DNA of 64,000 bases, taken from a virus. Position numbers and translations under genes: made by a program. The notes below the pieces were generated by a model. It saw only the letters and a list, made by a program, of their open reading frames with translations. It made no database searches and was not told the DNA's origin. Each line of letters starts with the position of its first letter. Within the stretch, counting starts at the first letter, position 1. The DNA is taken from IMG/VR virus record IMGVR_UViG_3300037010_002261, positions 26,152 through 90,151 of that record; one strand, written 5' to 3'. This document shows positions 39,469-47,727 of the stretch, one piece after another.

Positions 39469-39497
39469 ATTGTATACTTACGGTCTGACCGTGTAAA
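39469..39497 (-). promoter_or_regulatory. Sigma70-type promoter on the minus strand
   Basis: TTTACA (39492-39497), 17 bases, TACAAT (39469-39474) then CAT; leader ends GATACTTAGGAG, the same block as at 2690. Confidence 0.8.
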
Positions 39498-39501
39498 CCA
39501 G

Positions 39502-40072
39502 CTATCGTTCTTTGACGAAGAAGACAGCAATTTTACCCGAGACAGGAGTTTCAGCGCAAATCGTCCAACCGTGCTCTTCGGCGTCAGCCTCGATGTCATC
39601 TGACTTCTTGTACACGACTTCGCACATTTCATGCACCGAAGCCTCGTCTGTCTCAATGTACCTTCGCAGCACCGCTTCGAGATTCTTGCCGCTGGTATGC
39701 TCAGCTCCTACAATGTTACCCAGGCTTTCGATCAGCGCGCTGCTCAAAGCATCGACGCACAGCTTGACAGTCGTCGAGCGTGGTGTCAAAGAAGAACTCA
39801 CGAGAAAGCCTGCTAAGACCGTCACGGCTGCTAACCTCAAACCTGAGCTTAGGCGCGTCACGGCGAGTCAATGAGCTTAGCTGGTCATCATAGAAGAACA
39901 TGCTTGTAGCCACGCCTGGGGTGCTAGGCATGTCGCCTGCCCACACCAAGAGCGTAGGGCATCCGTGATGCTGGGTGAGCCTTGTCTCGTGCTTCGGGTG
40001 CTTGTCAAGGTACGCTTGCTGCACCTCGAGCAAGAAGCGCCGATGATCATTGAGCACTTCACTGAGGCGCAT
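39502..40072 (-). pseudogene. LQQ-family gene broken by a frameshift near 39790
   Basis: The N-terminal frame (RRFLLEVQQAYLDKHPKHET) is coherent to SREFFFDTTL. The coherent remainder lies one base over (TTVKLCVDALSSALIESLGN onward to KIAVFFVKER). The length, 571 bases, exceeds a multiple of three by one, consistent with one inserted base near a CGACGAC repeat. Repaired length about 189 aa. Confidence 0.55.
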
Positions 40073-40739
40073 AGAGGAACCACTTTAAGTCGGTAGTAGT
40101 CGCCATGGCGAGCTGCTTTGGCCTAGGAGCCTTTCGGAGCACCTCGTCATTGAACTTGTTTAGCGCGTCACTGCCGCCAAGAACGTCCTTGTCAGGCTTG
40201 CGAATAGCCATGCAAACAACCTCCTTGCCCTTAAGAGCCGCATCGCCTATCATGACCTCTTGCTCGCCTGTCAGCCTTGGCGCATAGTGAAACGGAGTGA
40301 AGTCATCGCTGTCAGGCATATTGTTGATGCCCTTATACTTTGCCTTCTCCGCATACCACTTTGCTCGCTCTCCCAAAGCAACCTTCTCGCTAATGCCTAC
40401 ACGCCGGCAGCACTCCCGCTTGATAACTTCACCGATGTCAGGATCGCTTAAGGATTTGAAGCTTGTCCCAGTGTCGCCGCGGATGAACAAGTGGCTCCTG
40501 CCAAGCCCTTCAATGCCCACAGAGATGTCATCAGCGCCTTCGCGCTTGAAGTCCACGTCGGCGAAATTGTCATTGCTGTGCTGCCAAGCAGGAAACGTTA
40601 AGCGCAGGATGCCTACATCGCTGGTAGGGCGGAGGATAAGCTTAGCATTCACTTCAAAGTCGCAAGCGTCAATGATGGTTTGCTGAAGCTCGAGCGCGTC
40701 ACGCCGACTAGCCGATTCTAGCAAACTGCTCAGCCTCAC
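40059..40739 (-). CDS. LQQ-family protein, 226 aa
   Basis: RRDALELQQTIIDACDFEVN followed by AKLILRPTSDVGILRLTFPA. The C-terminal half has YAPRLTGEQEVMIGDAALKG and a Lys-rich region. Intact. Overlaps the small terminase gene by four bases. Confidence 0.6.
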   Translation of the reverse strand: MRLSSLLESASRRDALELQQTIIDACDFEVNAKLILRPTSDVGILRLTFPAWQHSNDNFADVDFKREGADDISVGIEGLGRSHLFIRGDTGTSFKSLSDPDIGEVIKRECCRRVGISEKVALGERAKWYAEKAKYKGINNMPDSDDFTPFHYAPRLTGEQEVMIGDAALKGKEVVCMAIRKPDKDVLGGSDALNKFNDEVLRKAPRPKQLAMATTTDLKWFLYAPQ

Positions 40740-41272
40740 GCTTCGTCCTCGCCAACCGCTTTTGCTACGGTCTTGAGCTGCTCAGCAAACAGGGTCTGCA
40801 TGAGCGAATTACGGTCCGCAACGATGATGTTGTTCTGCACGCTGTTAGGAGCGCCGTCGGTGAGCTTCTGCTTCTCCAGCCTCGCCTTGATCCGCTTGTG
40901 CTTGGCGTCTACTCGAGCGCTGACCGTGCTCAAAGCGATGTTGAGGAACTGTGCTGCGACTTCAGAGTTGCGCGCTGAGAACTTTGGGTCAACCTGCTGG
41001 GCGAGCGCTGACTGCTGGTAGAAGGCCTGCATTGCAGCTGTGTGCACCTCGCCGAGCTGGGCGTCAACCTGTAGGTCCTCGATCCGCTCTTCGCGCTCGA
41101 AGTCAATCTTTGCAAGCTCTGTCGTAGGCCGCTCTACAACCTCACCCGATGTTGGGTCGATGAGCGCGCTTGTTTGCTCGGGCGCCTCATGAATAGCCTG
41201 CATGGTCGAGCCAGGCTCAATGTCGAGGAAGTCCTCAATCGGGTGGGAGATTGTAGAAGGTGCGGTGCTCAT
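40736..41272 (-). CDS. Terminase small subunit (gp16-like), 178 aa
   Basis: A helical protein with DPKFSARNSEVAAQFLNIAL and a following basic helix (AKHKRIKARLEKQKL), then NNIIVADRNSLMQTLF. I associate this arrangement with gp16-type small terminases of T4-like phages, which regulate the large subunit and select DNA for packaging. It is not adjacent to the large subunit gene here. Confidence 0.5.
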   Translation of the reverse strand: MSTAPSTISHPIEDFLDIEPGSTMQAIHEAPEQTSALIDPTSGEVVERPTTELAKIDFEREERIEDLQVDAQLGEVHTAAMQAFYQQSALAQQVDPKFSARNSEVAAQFLNIALSTVSARVDAKHKRIKARLEKQKLTDGAPNSVQNNIIVADRNSLMQTLFAEQLKTVAKAVGEDEA

Positions 41273-41407
41273 GCGTGGGTGTCTGCTAAAGCCTGCCGAA
41301 AGTCATCACCTGAAGTGATAATCCTTGACCGGGAAAATGATTGGCTATTTAACTGAAACCTGTAGTCGTTTTGTTTGAGCGGACCAAATGAAAGCAGCAA
41401 GCTCAAA

Positions 41408-41445
41408 TTCGCCTTTGCTCCTTGTATACAAGGAGCAAAGGCGAA
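41408..41445. repeat. 38-bp perfect palindrome
   Basis: Left arm TTCGCCTTTGCTCCTTGTA, right arm its exact reverse complement, no spacer. A second outer pair, CAGCAAG and CTTGCTG, flanks it. It lies in the 232-base gap between the gp16-like and gp4-like genes, with no T tract. The rest of that gap shows nothing else. Confidence 0.95.
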
Positions 41446-41504
41446 GCCTGATGACACGCTTGCTGAGATGGGCATGCGATTGTTGCTTCATGAAGCTATT
41501 TATG

Positions 41505-41921
41505 TCACTTTCGGAACAATTCCTGCTCTGTCGCGACGCGGAAACGGATGCCATGGCTCTCGCACACAGCCTTAGCGGCGGCCCACTTGGCCATGTTGAC
41601 AGCGATCGCTATCTGGTCATACAGCGATGACTTCTTGGTCATCTTGGACTGCTTCATCGGCTTGATCTCGATCACCTCTGTAATGAGGTTACCTTGCCTG
41701 TCCTTGTACTTGATGATGAAGTCAGGGATGTAGTCGCAAACTTTCCCCTTAATCGGGTTGAAGTACTTGACACGAAACTCCTCAGACCCCCAAGAGATGA
41801 TGTTTGGGTTCATGTCACAGACCTGCATGAACTTGAGCTCCCAGCTCGACAGGAACCTGATCTTCCGCGGGTCACCCATGTACTTCTCAGGATGCTTCGG
41901 GGTATATAATCCACGTGCCAT
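41505..41921 (-). CDS. Head-completion nuclease (gp4-like), 138 aa
   Basis: TPKHPEKYMGDPRKIRFLSS, WELKFMQVCDMNP, ISWGSEEFRVKYFNP, YIPDFIIKYKDRQG and EVIEIKPMKQ follow T4 gp4, a TnsA-like PD-(D/E)xK fold whose active residues include the D of PDF and the E-I-K. It trims or protects packaged DNA ends before tail joining. ATG 41921 lies five bases after a TAAATA box. Confidence 0.8.
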   Translation of the reverse strand: MARGLYTPKHPEKYMGDPRKIRFLSSWELKFMQVCDMNPNIISWGSEEFRVKYFNPIKGKVCDYIPDFIIKYKDRQGNLITEVIEIKPMKQSKMTKKSSLYDQIAIAVNMAKWAAAKAVCESHGIRFRVATEQELFRK

Positions 41922-41960
41922 ACGGATATTTATGATGAACAAGTACGAACGTGCATCAAG

Positions 41961-42413
41961 ATGTGCAGTCGAACTTACCAGCGCCTCAAGGAAGAATGGT
42001 GTGTTCGCAATAGACAGCAAATTCATACAGCTGAATCAATTGCTAAAATTAGCCTAGCCAATAAAGGTCGTAAACGGCCATTTACAGCTGAGCATTTGGC
42101 AAATATGAGACTATCTGCTATAAATCGATTTCCTAATAAGCGCAGAACACCGCTTAGCGAAGAAGAATTACAAGCAAAAAGAGAGCAGAAAAGAGCTCAT
42201 CGTTCAGCTTTAATGAAAAATCCATCAGAAGCTCAATCAAAGCAATTAGCTGATTGGCAGAAGGCTGGATTACTAGCTAGGCAAGCTAAGGCGAAACCAA
42301 AACCTAAGGCTTGTGAATTTAGCGACCCTGAAGAAACCAGGCGTAAGATGAGCGAAGCTCGTAAAGCCTACTGGGCTAAACGCCGAGAGCTTAACCAGAC
42401 CTCGTGGTCTTAA
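41961..42413 (+). CDS. NUMOD3-type homing-endonuclease-derived protein, 150 aa
   Basis: Repeats SIAKISLANKGRKRPFTAEH, LSEEELQAKREQ and PEETRRKMSEARKAYW are NUMOD3-like DNA-binding elements of GIY-YIG homing enzymes, but no catalytic core is present. AT-rich. The frame is open further upstream (YDEQVRTCIK) without an ATG, so this may be the tail of a decayed endonuclease. Its 3' end overlaps the convergent tail gene by 23 bases. Confidence 0.55.
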   Translation: MCSRTYQRLKEEWCVRNRQQIHTAESIAKISLANKGRKRPFTAEHLANMRLSAINRFPNKRRTPLSEEELQAKREQKRAHRSALMKNPSEAQSKQLADWQKAGLLARQAKAKPKPKACEFSDPEETRRKMSEARKAYWAKRRELNQTSWS

Positions 42414-43644
42414 TCGGCGAGAACAAGGATGTGAAGCCTGAAACCTTGCTAGTGAGCGAGGAGACCGCAGAAGTGTTGAAATTGGCGCCGGTCTTGATAG
42501 AGGTCAGCGTATCGCTGATGTCGCGGCTGATGGTCGAGTCAGCTGAGCCTACCACGTTCTTAAACGAAGCGGTGAGGCCGGTTGCATCAGGTAGGACGCC
42601 TTGCAAGGCCTTAGGCAGCTGTTGCAGCTGCGTAACGCCTGCCGCTACGACTTGACTTACCGTGTCTGAGAACCGGCTCAAGCCCAAGCCGCCGATCATG
42701 CTGCCGCCGCTCGCTGACTGTGCGACTTGCCTGACGCCTTCGCCGAAGGACGTAGCGCCTGCGTTAGGGAACCCTGACGTGCCGCCACCCTTGAGGATGT
42801 CGGTGTTGCCCCAGGTGTAGAGGCCTTCACCGTTCGAGCCTTCAGGGCCGACGGCGTAAGTGTTCATCGCCAAGGAATCATAGGAGAACTGCAACGTCAG
42901 CAGCGAGCCTGCATTGTCTTCCATGTTCAGCTCGTCGAAAGAGAAGCTCTCGATCCGAGGGTTGATGAACTTGAACTCGTTGGTGTAGAGGCCGTTGGCG
43001 AAGATCTGGTTGATGATGATCGCCTTGCCGCCTGAGTAGCCTCGCTTGTAAGGCTTGGTGCTTGACGCATCACCGAAGCCGCTGTTGATGCCTGACTTGC
43101 CGCCCGCCTGGCCGGACATGCTCAGCATGTACTTGACGAAGAAGTCATTGACTGAGTTGCCTACCTCGTCCAGCAGGGTCATGCTGATAGGCTGGAAGAC
43201 GGTCTTGGTCAGGACACGAGAGCGGAAGTTGTAGTAGTTGACATCGACATGCTCGAAGGTGATGTTCGGCTTGTCGCACCGGTGCACGTAGTAGAAGAAG
43301 TCGCTGTTGCCCATGCCCTCAAAGCCAACGAACTTGACCTTGAAGATGAACTTGAACTTAGGATGGTGGGCTACTAGGTCATCCGCATAGTGCAGCGCGG
43401 TCCACTCGCCTTGTTTCGGTGTAAACTTGACGCCGCCTGGGCTTGGGTTGGTCCGAAAGATCGGCGGGATGTTGCTCTCGATGATGTCACGGAGAGCGCC
43501 GCCGATGCCCAAGGAGGGCAGGCCATTGTTAGCCGAGCCGAAGTCTGTGATGGCCTTGGTTAGGCCGAGAGCGGCGCCGATAGCGCCGTTGGTGTCAGGC
43601 GTGACGCCGACCGCCCCGAGGGCCTGTTCAAGAAGTGAGGACAT
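42391..43644 (-). CDS. Tail-tube-fold virion protein (gp54/gp48-like), 417 aa
   Basis: The central part (KFKFIFKVKFVGFEGMGNSD, YVHRCDKPNITFEHVDVNYY, TVFQPISMTLLDEVGNSVND) resembles the tail-tube fold shared by T4 gp19, gp48 and gp54. The Gly/Ala-rich ends suggest interaction regions. Likely a tube initiator or terminator. The start is four bases after TAAATA. Confidence 0.5.
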   Translation of the reverse strand: MSSLLEQALGAVGVTPDTNGAIGAALGLTKAITDFGSANNGLPSLGIGGALRDIIESNIPPIFRTNPSPGGVKFTPKQGEWTALHYADDLVAHHPKFKFIFKVKFVGFEGMGNSDFFYYVHRCDKPNITFEHVDVNYYNFRSRVLTKTVFQPISMTLLDEVGNSVNDFFVKYMLSMSGQAGGKSGINSGFGDASSTKPYKRGYSGGKAIIINQIFANGLYTNEFKFINPRIESFSFDELNMEDNAGSLLTLQFSYDSLAMNTYAVGPEGSNGEGLYTWGNTDILKGGGTSGFPNAGATSFGEGVRQVAQSASGGSMIGGLGLSRFSDTVSQVVAAGVTQLQQLPKALQGVLPDATGLTASFKNVVGSADSTISRDISDTLTSIKTGANFNTSAVSSLTSKVSGFTSLFSPIKTTRSG

Positions 43645-43743
43645 CGGCTATTTACACGCCGACGGCCCTACACGAATTAGCCGTTGATGATCAGCTCGTC
43701 AACCAGGATGAAGATGCTTTCGTCAGCCGAAGACGGGTTGTTG

Positions 43744-43905
43744 TCAATTCGGCCGCGCCAGCTCGCCTTCATGCAAGACGATGAGCTCGAGCGAGCCGTT
43801 TTCGCTTTTGCCAAGCTTGAAGGTGTACGAGTCAGGCATTAGCGTGATGAGCTGAGCTTGAACATCAAGCAGCAGCATGCGGTCGCTAAGTATCTCAGTA
43901 GTCAT
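43744..43905 (-). CDS. Short LQQ-like protein, 53 aa
   Basis: Encodes ILSDRMLLLDVQAQLITLMP followed by strands (SYTFKLGKSENGSLELIVLH). It has a full promoter: TTTACA (43937-43942), 17 bases, TACTAT (43914-43919). It is a truncated or minimal member of the LQQ family. Confidence 0.55.
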   Translation of the reverse strand: MTTEILSDRMLLLDVQAQLITLMPDSYTFKLGKSENGSLELIVLHEGELARPN

Positions 43906-43913
43906 GAATCAGA

Positions 43914-43942
43914 ATAGTATCACGGGCTCAATCCCGTGTAAA
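43914..43942 (-). promoter_or_regulatory. Sigma70-type promoter on the minus strand
   Basis: TTTACA-N17-TACTAT. The spacer contains an inverted repeat CACGGG/CCCGTG, which may be an operator. Confidence 0.7.
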
Positions 43943-43947
43943 CTGGC

Positions 43948-44459
43948 TCAGCCTGTCTTATAGATTAGCTTGTCATCCGTTTCAAGCTTGAGCTCAAGCT
44001 TGTCAAAGTCAGCAAGAGCTTTGCTGACCAGCGTCGGGGAGTAGATGAGGGCTTTGACAAAGACCGAGGTGTCAGGGACGGTTCTATGCCTGCCATGCCT
44101 GCCAATGATCGCGCATGCTGGCTCACCCTCAGCGGTGACTGTGCCGTAGATTGTGTACCCCGGCCATCTTCGCGCTCGAGGTACCACATAGCCCGACGCT
44201 TCTTACGGGCGCGCCCCGTTGCGTTAACTGCTCTGCTGTAAGCGTGTTCAGCAAGCTTGCCTGCAACGTCTAGCTTAGGATCGCTGAGCTAGGCGACGCT
44301 AAACTTGATCGGCTGGCATGCATCTTGGCACGTGACTGTTAAGCCGTGCTTTGTGATTGCAACGTTGAATGCTGGGTCTAGCATGTCAAGCTTAGTTTGA
44401 GCGGTCAGCATTGCCCGCTTATCAAGCGCTTCAACAAGCTGCTGCTCTAACAGCTGCAT
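43948..44459 (-). pseudogene. LQQ-family gene with an in-frame TAG and a frameshift
   Basis: MQLLEQQLVEALDKRAMLTA begins the reading frame, which stops at TAG 44289-44291. In the same frame it continues as LSDPKLDVAGKLAEHAYSRA to YLEREDGRG, then a base is missing in a GGGG run near 44160 and the -1 frame goes on as YTIYGTVTAEGEPACAIIGR. Two independent lesions in one gene argue for true decay. Repaired length about 170 aa, like intact relatives. Confidence 0.55.
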
Positions 44460-44460
44460 G

Positions 44461-44916
44461 TTACTTGCGCTTGAAGTCATGGCTAAGCATCACAAGCATG
44501 TCCTGAACCATGCGCAGGATCTTCTCATTTACGACCTTGCCGAAGTTAACACCGCGCAGCACCGATGCGTTACCCTTGCTGACAAACTTCAGCTTCGCCT
44601 TCGAAGAGACGCTGTGCTCGTCATACATGCGCAGCAGCTCCTTGACTACGTCACTGTCCTTCTCGATACCGAGCGGCGTCAAGGAGTTGAGCTCATACTC
44701 AAACTGAGAGTTGCTGTTGTCAAAGGACAGCTTCAGCATGTTGCCGTTCTTGTCCTCCAGCGTTGACTCGGCGTTGATGATGCCGTAGTGCTTGCCTGAC
44801 GAGTACGCGCCCTCCTGCCTGAAGAGGAGCTTGCAGATCTTGTCGATGAAGGGGCGTGACTCCTCCACAGCTTTGTTGTTGGGTTCGAGCAGCTCGAGCA
44901 GCAGGTAGAATGACAT
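44461..44916 (-). CDS. Hypothetical protein, 151 aa
   Basis: Begins MSFYLLLELLEPNNKAVEES; has KLSFDNSNSQFEYELNSLTP and a helical end. TAAcATG junctions at both ends place it in one operon with the kinase-like gene. No family recognised. Confidence 0.5.
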   Translation of the reverse strand: MSFYLLLELLEPNNKAVEESRPFIDKICKLLFRQEGAYSSGKHYGIINAESTLEDKNGNMLKLSFDNSNSQFEYELNSLTPLGIEKDSDVVKELLRMYDEHSVSSKAKLKFVSKGNASVLRGVNFGKVVNEKILRMVQDMLVMLSHDFKRK

Positions 44917-44917
44917 G

Positions 44918-45733
44918 TTAGTCCTTGAGTGAGGGGCGTGACCCGCTCTTGATAGCAGTTGACGCAAATTTGCCGCGCTGCACGGCGTCATTGATTGCGT
45001 CAATGTTGGTGTCGAGGTGGCTCATATAGAGCATGCCCTTACCCTTCTGATAGCCCTCATAGTCATCGGACATGCAGAACGGGTCAATGATGACCGGCTG
45101 TGACCCACGCAGCATTAGGTTGCTTGCATGGAGGTCAAGGTCGATGTCAACCTCATTGTTGAAGAGCACTTGCCGAAGAGCTTGGGCTACCTTGAACAGG
45201 TCAGCAGATGAGGCTAGCAAGTGGTCAAGCACCTTGGCGGCAGCTATTGCTTCAGGTGACGGGTCCTTCATCCGATGAGTGAAGATCTCTACGTCACGAT
45301 GCGCATGTTCGGGTGTGAAGCCTGAGATCGAGACCTTCGTAGCAACAAACGTCTTGAGAAATACCGTCAAGGCCCCTGTGAAGTCGTGAGCGGCGGGGGA
45401 GCGCTTAGGCATCGGCGTCAAGCGTTCCATCTTGACGATCTTAAGGAAGCCGTCAACGGTGTCTGGCCGTTTGAAGAAGATCGGCAGACGATGAATGCGG
45501 CCAAACTTAGGAACGAAGACGTTGCTCTGCATCGAGCTAGCGACACGGTAGAAGGCTTCATAGCCAGGGTCATTGGTCCAGACCTTGTACACAGCGTCGC
45601 CCGCTTTAGGAATGACGACTACGCTAAACGCGCCGGTGTCATTGATGTACGCATGCTGCTTGAGCTGGTCCATCAACTCGTAGAAGTCTTTGTCCAGGTA
45701 CTGCTTGTAGCCGTGAAGCTCATTGAGGATCAT
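44918..45733 (-). CDS. Protein-kinase-fold (phosphotransferase-like) protein, 271 aa
   Basis: N-lobe FSVVVIPKAGDAVYKVW with a candidate ATP-binding Lys and later IVKMERL hinge; C-lobe DIDLDLHASNLMLRGSQPVI with IDPF, equivalent to the HxD...N catalytic loop and the DFG Asp. Targets could be host proteins or an aminoglycoside-like small molecule. TAAATA lies eight bases before the start. Confidence 0.6.
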   Translation of the reverse strand: MILNELHGYKQYLDKDFYELMDQLKQHAYINDTGAFSVVVIPKAGDAVYKVWTNDPGYEAFYRVASSMQSNVFVPKFGRIHRLPIFFKRPDTVDGFLKIVKMERLTPMPKRSPAAHDFTGALTVFLKTFVATKVSISGFTPEHAHRDVEIFTHRMKDPSPEAIAAAKVLDHLLASSADLFKVAQALRQVLFNNEVDIDLDLHASNLMLRGSQPVIIDPFCMSDDYEGYQKGKGMLYMSHLDTNIDAINDAVQRGKFASTAIKSGSRPSLKD

Positions 45734-45760
45734 AAGTGGTGTATTTAGCCATGTTAGCTG

Positions 45761-45789
45761 TGTACATCAGCTTCCATTTATAGTATAAT
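45761..45789 (+). promoter_or_regulatory. Promoter of the PEP-CTERM island
   Basis: TGTACA (45761-45766), 17 bases, TATAAT (45784-45789), then GGAG before the ATG at 45814. Confidence 0.65.
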
Positions 45790-45813
45790 AGGCCGTACCT
45801 TTTGGAGCAGTAC

Positions 45814-46308
45814 ATGAAACATATCCTCACAGCCCTGGCCCTCGCGGCCTTCGCTGCAGCCTCAGCTGCTGCAGCACCCGTCCCTCTGGGCACGTTGAAC
45901 CCGAGCTCTTCGTTCAGCCACACCGTGGCCGGCGAGTTCCACGACAGCTACACCTTCACCCTCGCTTCAAACTCGATCGTCGGCTCGTCTGTCACAAACG
46001 TCGCGATCGACTTCGTCGGCTTCAAGTTCGGCGACATCACGGACTTCTCAGCAACGCTCAACGGCATTGACCTGGTCTTGAACTCGGTCACCGGCACAGG
46101 GCCAGGCTACACGATCAGCACGCAAGTGCTCGCCGGCAGCACAACGTTGGCCGCAGGTAACTACTTGCTGAATGTCAACGGCGTAGCTCACGGCTTGAAT
46201 GCCAGCTACGGCGGCAACGTCGTTGCAACGCCGGTTCCCGAGCCGAGCGCCTACTTGCTGCTGGTTGCTGGTCTCGGCGCAATCGCCTTCGTCCGTCGCC
46301 GTCAATGA
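45814..46308 (+). CDS. PEP-CTERM-sorted exported protein (FxDxxT type), 164 aa
   Basis: Signal peptide KHILTALALAAFAAASAAAA. The mature part contains EFHDSYTFTLAS, the F-x-D-x-x-TF motif of a PEP-CTERM subfamily. The C-terminus has PVPEPSAYLLLVAGLGAIAF then VRRRQ: Pro-Glu-Pro, a membrane span and an Arg cluster, the signal cut by exosortase. Such proteins are typical of biofilm-forming Gram-negative bacteria and are exported with exopolysaccharide. This is a bacterial gene type carried by the phage, with its own promoter and terminator. Confidence 0.88.
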   Translation: MKHILTALALAAFAAASAAAAPVPLGTLNPSSSFSHTVAGEFHDSYTFTLASNSIVGSSVTNVAIDFVGFKFGDITDFSATLNGIDLVLNSVTGTGPGYTISTQVLAGSTTLAAGNYLLNVNGVAHGLNASYGGNVVATPVPEPSAYLLLVAGLGAIAFVRRRQ

Positions 46309-46424
46309 CCAAGCTGCTGAAGTACTGGGTATGGGCCGTAGGCCTAGGCTTAGGAGTACCCACGCTGTTCGTCATCGCTTCGATGATGGATGATCATGCT
46401 CAGAGCAACCATCGAAAGTGGTGA
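46305..46424 (+). CDS. Small membrane protein, 39 aa
   Basis: ATGA overlap with the PEP-CTERM gene. One hydrophobic segment (WVWAVGLGLGVPTLFVIASM) and a polar tail. The frame stays open for some distance after its TGA, but runs into the terminator, so the TGA is probably the true end. Confidence 0.5.
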   Translation: MTKLLKYWVWAVGLGLGVPTLFVIASMMDDHAQSNHRKW

Positions 46425-46508
46425 CAAGAACACTGGGAAGGCTCAGGCTACCCTGCATGGTATGAGTCAGGCGTGGGTTGCAAGAGTACTTTAGGCCTGC
46501 GAAAGACT

Positions 46509-46542
46509 GAGGCCCCCGGCGCTTCACAGCGCCGGGGGCCTC
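46509..46542. terminator. Strong bidirectional hairpin terminator
   Basis: GAGGCCCCCGGCGC, loop TTCACA, perfect 14-bp complement GCGCCGGGGGCCTC. It separates the rightward PEP-CTERM island from the leftward tail genes. T tract weak. Confidence 0.75.
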
Positions 46543-46572
46543 GTTACTCACTCCCATACGTGGTGGATGAGC

Positions 46573-46867
46573 TTAATCGTAGTACGACCAGTAGGTGGTC
46601 GGGCGCCAGAAGCATACAGCACCAGCTAGCTGGTTTACAAGTTGCTGAAGAGTCAAGCCACTCAGATCGCTGTTGGTCACGTAAACATCGATGAATTCAT
46701 CTCTGGCGCTTACATGGTCAAAGCTGCCATGCTTGATCCAATCTTGCACGCCGCCGGAAACGTCTGCATTGGCTTTCAGAGAAGTCAATTTCAACCAGCT
46801 TTGCTGGTTGATTGTCAGCCAAATACCTGATCTTCAGCTTGACGACATTAGCTGTCGAATAAGCCAT
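46573..46867 (-). pseudogene. Small gene next to the tail tube gene, frameshifted near 46787
   Basis: MAYSTANVVKLKIRYLADNQ leads to PAKLV; removing one G of GG gives KLTSLKANADVSGGVQDWIK and continues to YWSYYD. The stretch of 295 bases is one longer than a multiple of three. Repaired length 97 aa. Directly downstream of the tail tube gene, so possibly a virion or tail-assembly protein. Confidence 0.5.
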
Positions 46868-46873
46868 GGCTTA

Positions 46874-47467
46874 TTACTGAACCAGACCGCCGATAGCCGA
46901 GCCGGTGACGGAAGGCAGCAGCACTTGACGAGCGTGGTCGAAACGAACGGTCAGGTTGATCATGACCTTTTCACCTGTCGAGACATCGAGATCCGTCCAG
47001 TCCACGGCTTGCAAGAAGCAGCCTTCATACTTCCAGGTTTCGGTGACCGCTTCGTTACCATCTAGCATCTCAAGCATCATGCCGAACTTGTAGCCGAAGG
47101 CGGTTGCCTCGGTGTTCAGCCATGGGCCCGAAGCGCCGATCAAGCGTTGCTGACGTTCCAGCTGCGTCTGTACAGCGTTTGCCGCCTTGTTTGTGACGTC
47201 ATCTTCGACGGTCATCTGGCAGTAGTCGAAGCTGTGCTTACCCGCGATGTATGCGCGCGAGTTATAGCGGTCGAGCTGGATGTCTTCGAAAGAGAGGCTT
47301 GGACGAGTCCAAGTCACAACCTGCATTGACAGGTCATTAGGCACGCCAGCTTGAGCGCCCAGTGAGCCTCCCAGGCCTGAGAAGATAGCGCGCCAGCGGT
47401 TCTTGTGCTTTGGATGCAGGATACCGGTGCCGATGCCCGCGATACCAACTTGTGAGAGCGTTCCCAT
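46874..47467 (-). CDS. Tail tube protein (gp19-like), 197 aa
   Basis: Contains PHNRWRAIF-like KHKNRWRAIFSGLG, MQVVTWTRPSLSFEDIQLDR, EDDVTNKAANAVQTQLERQQ and the ending YEGCFLQAVDWTDLDVSTGE with VRFDHA, all in gp19 order. It stacks as hexamers to form the inner tube. Upstream is TAAATATAG and a GGGTTGTTACCC-type inverted repeat. Confidence 0.8.
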   Translation of the reverse strand: MGTLSQVGIAGIGTGILHPKHKNRWRAIFSGLGGSLGAQAGVPNDLSMQVVTWTRPSLSFEDIQLDRYNSRAYIAGKHSFDYCQMTVEDDVTNKAANAVQTQLERQQRLIGASGPWLNTEATAFGYKFGMMLEMLDGNEAVTETWKYEGCFLQAVDWTDLDVSTGEKVMINLTVRFDHARQVLLPSVTGSAIGGLVQ

Positions 47468-47509
47468 TTGTTTAGGTTCCCTTAAGGGTTGTTACCCTAT
47501 ATTTACCAA

Positions 47510-47727
47510 CTAGGCATCACAATTTGCCTTCGCCCACTTCTTCTCGCCTTCGTCAGGCTTGTAGTCTCGCTTAAACTTGATTTGAAGCTTCAGCTCCTTG
47601 TCTTCAGTGACAAGCTTTGTCTCGAGCTTGTCGCTATCATCCAGGTCATCCAAGACAAGCTGTTGAAGCTTCAACAAGCTATGCCGAAGGCCGGAATCTC
47701 AAAATCGAACACCTCAGCAAGCTTCAC
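47510..47727 (-). pseudogene. LQQ-family gene frameshifted near 47675
   Basis: GTG start overlapping the upstream TGA gives VKLAEVFDFEIPAFGIAC then a stop. The -1 frame continues LLKLQQLVLDDLDDSDKLET to the TAG at 47510. 218 bases is one short of a multiple of three; one T added in GTTGA repairs it to about 72 aa. Confidence 0.55.

Noticed and set aside
41408-41445. The 38-bp palindrome as an ordinary intrinsic terminator
   Set aside because: No loop and no T tract on either strand.
46422-46510. Readthrough of the TGA after the 39-aa membrane protein
   Set aside because: The frame is coherent for about 25 codons (QEHWEGSGYPAWYESG) but runs into the terminator without a proper end. Weak evidence beside the case at 20311.
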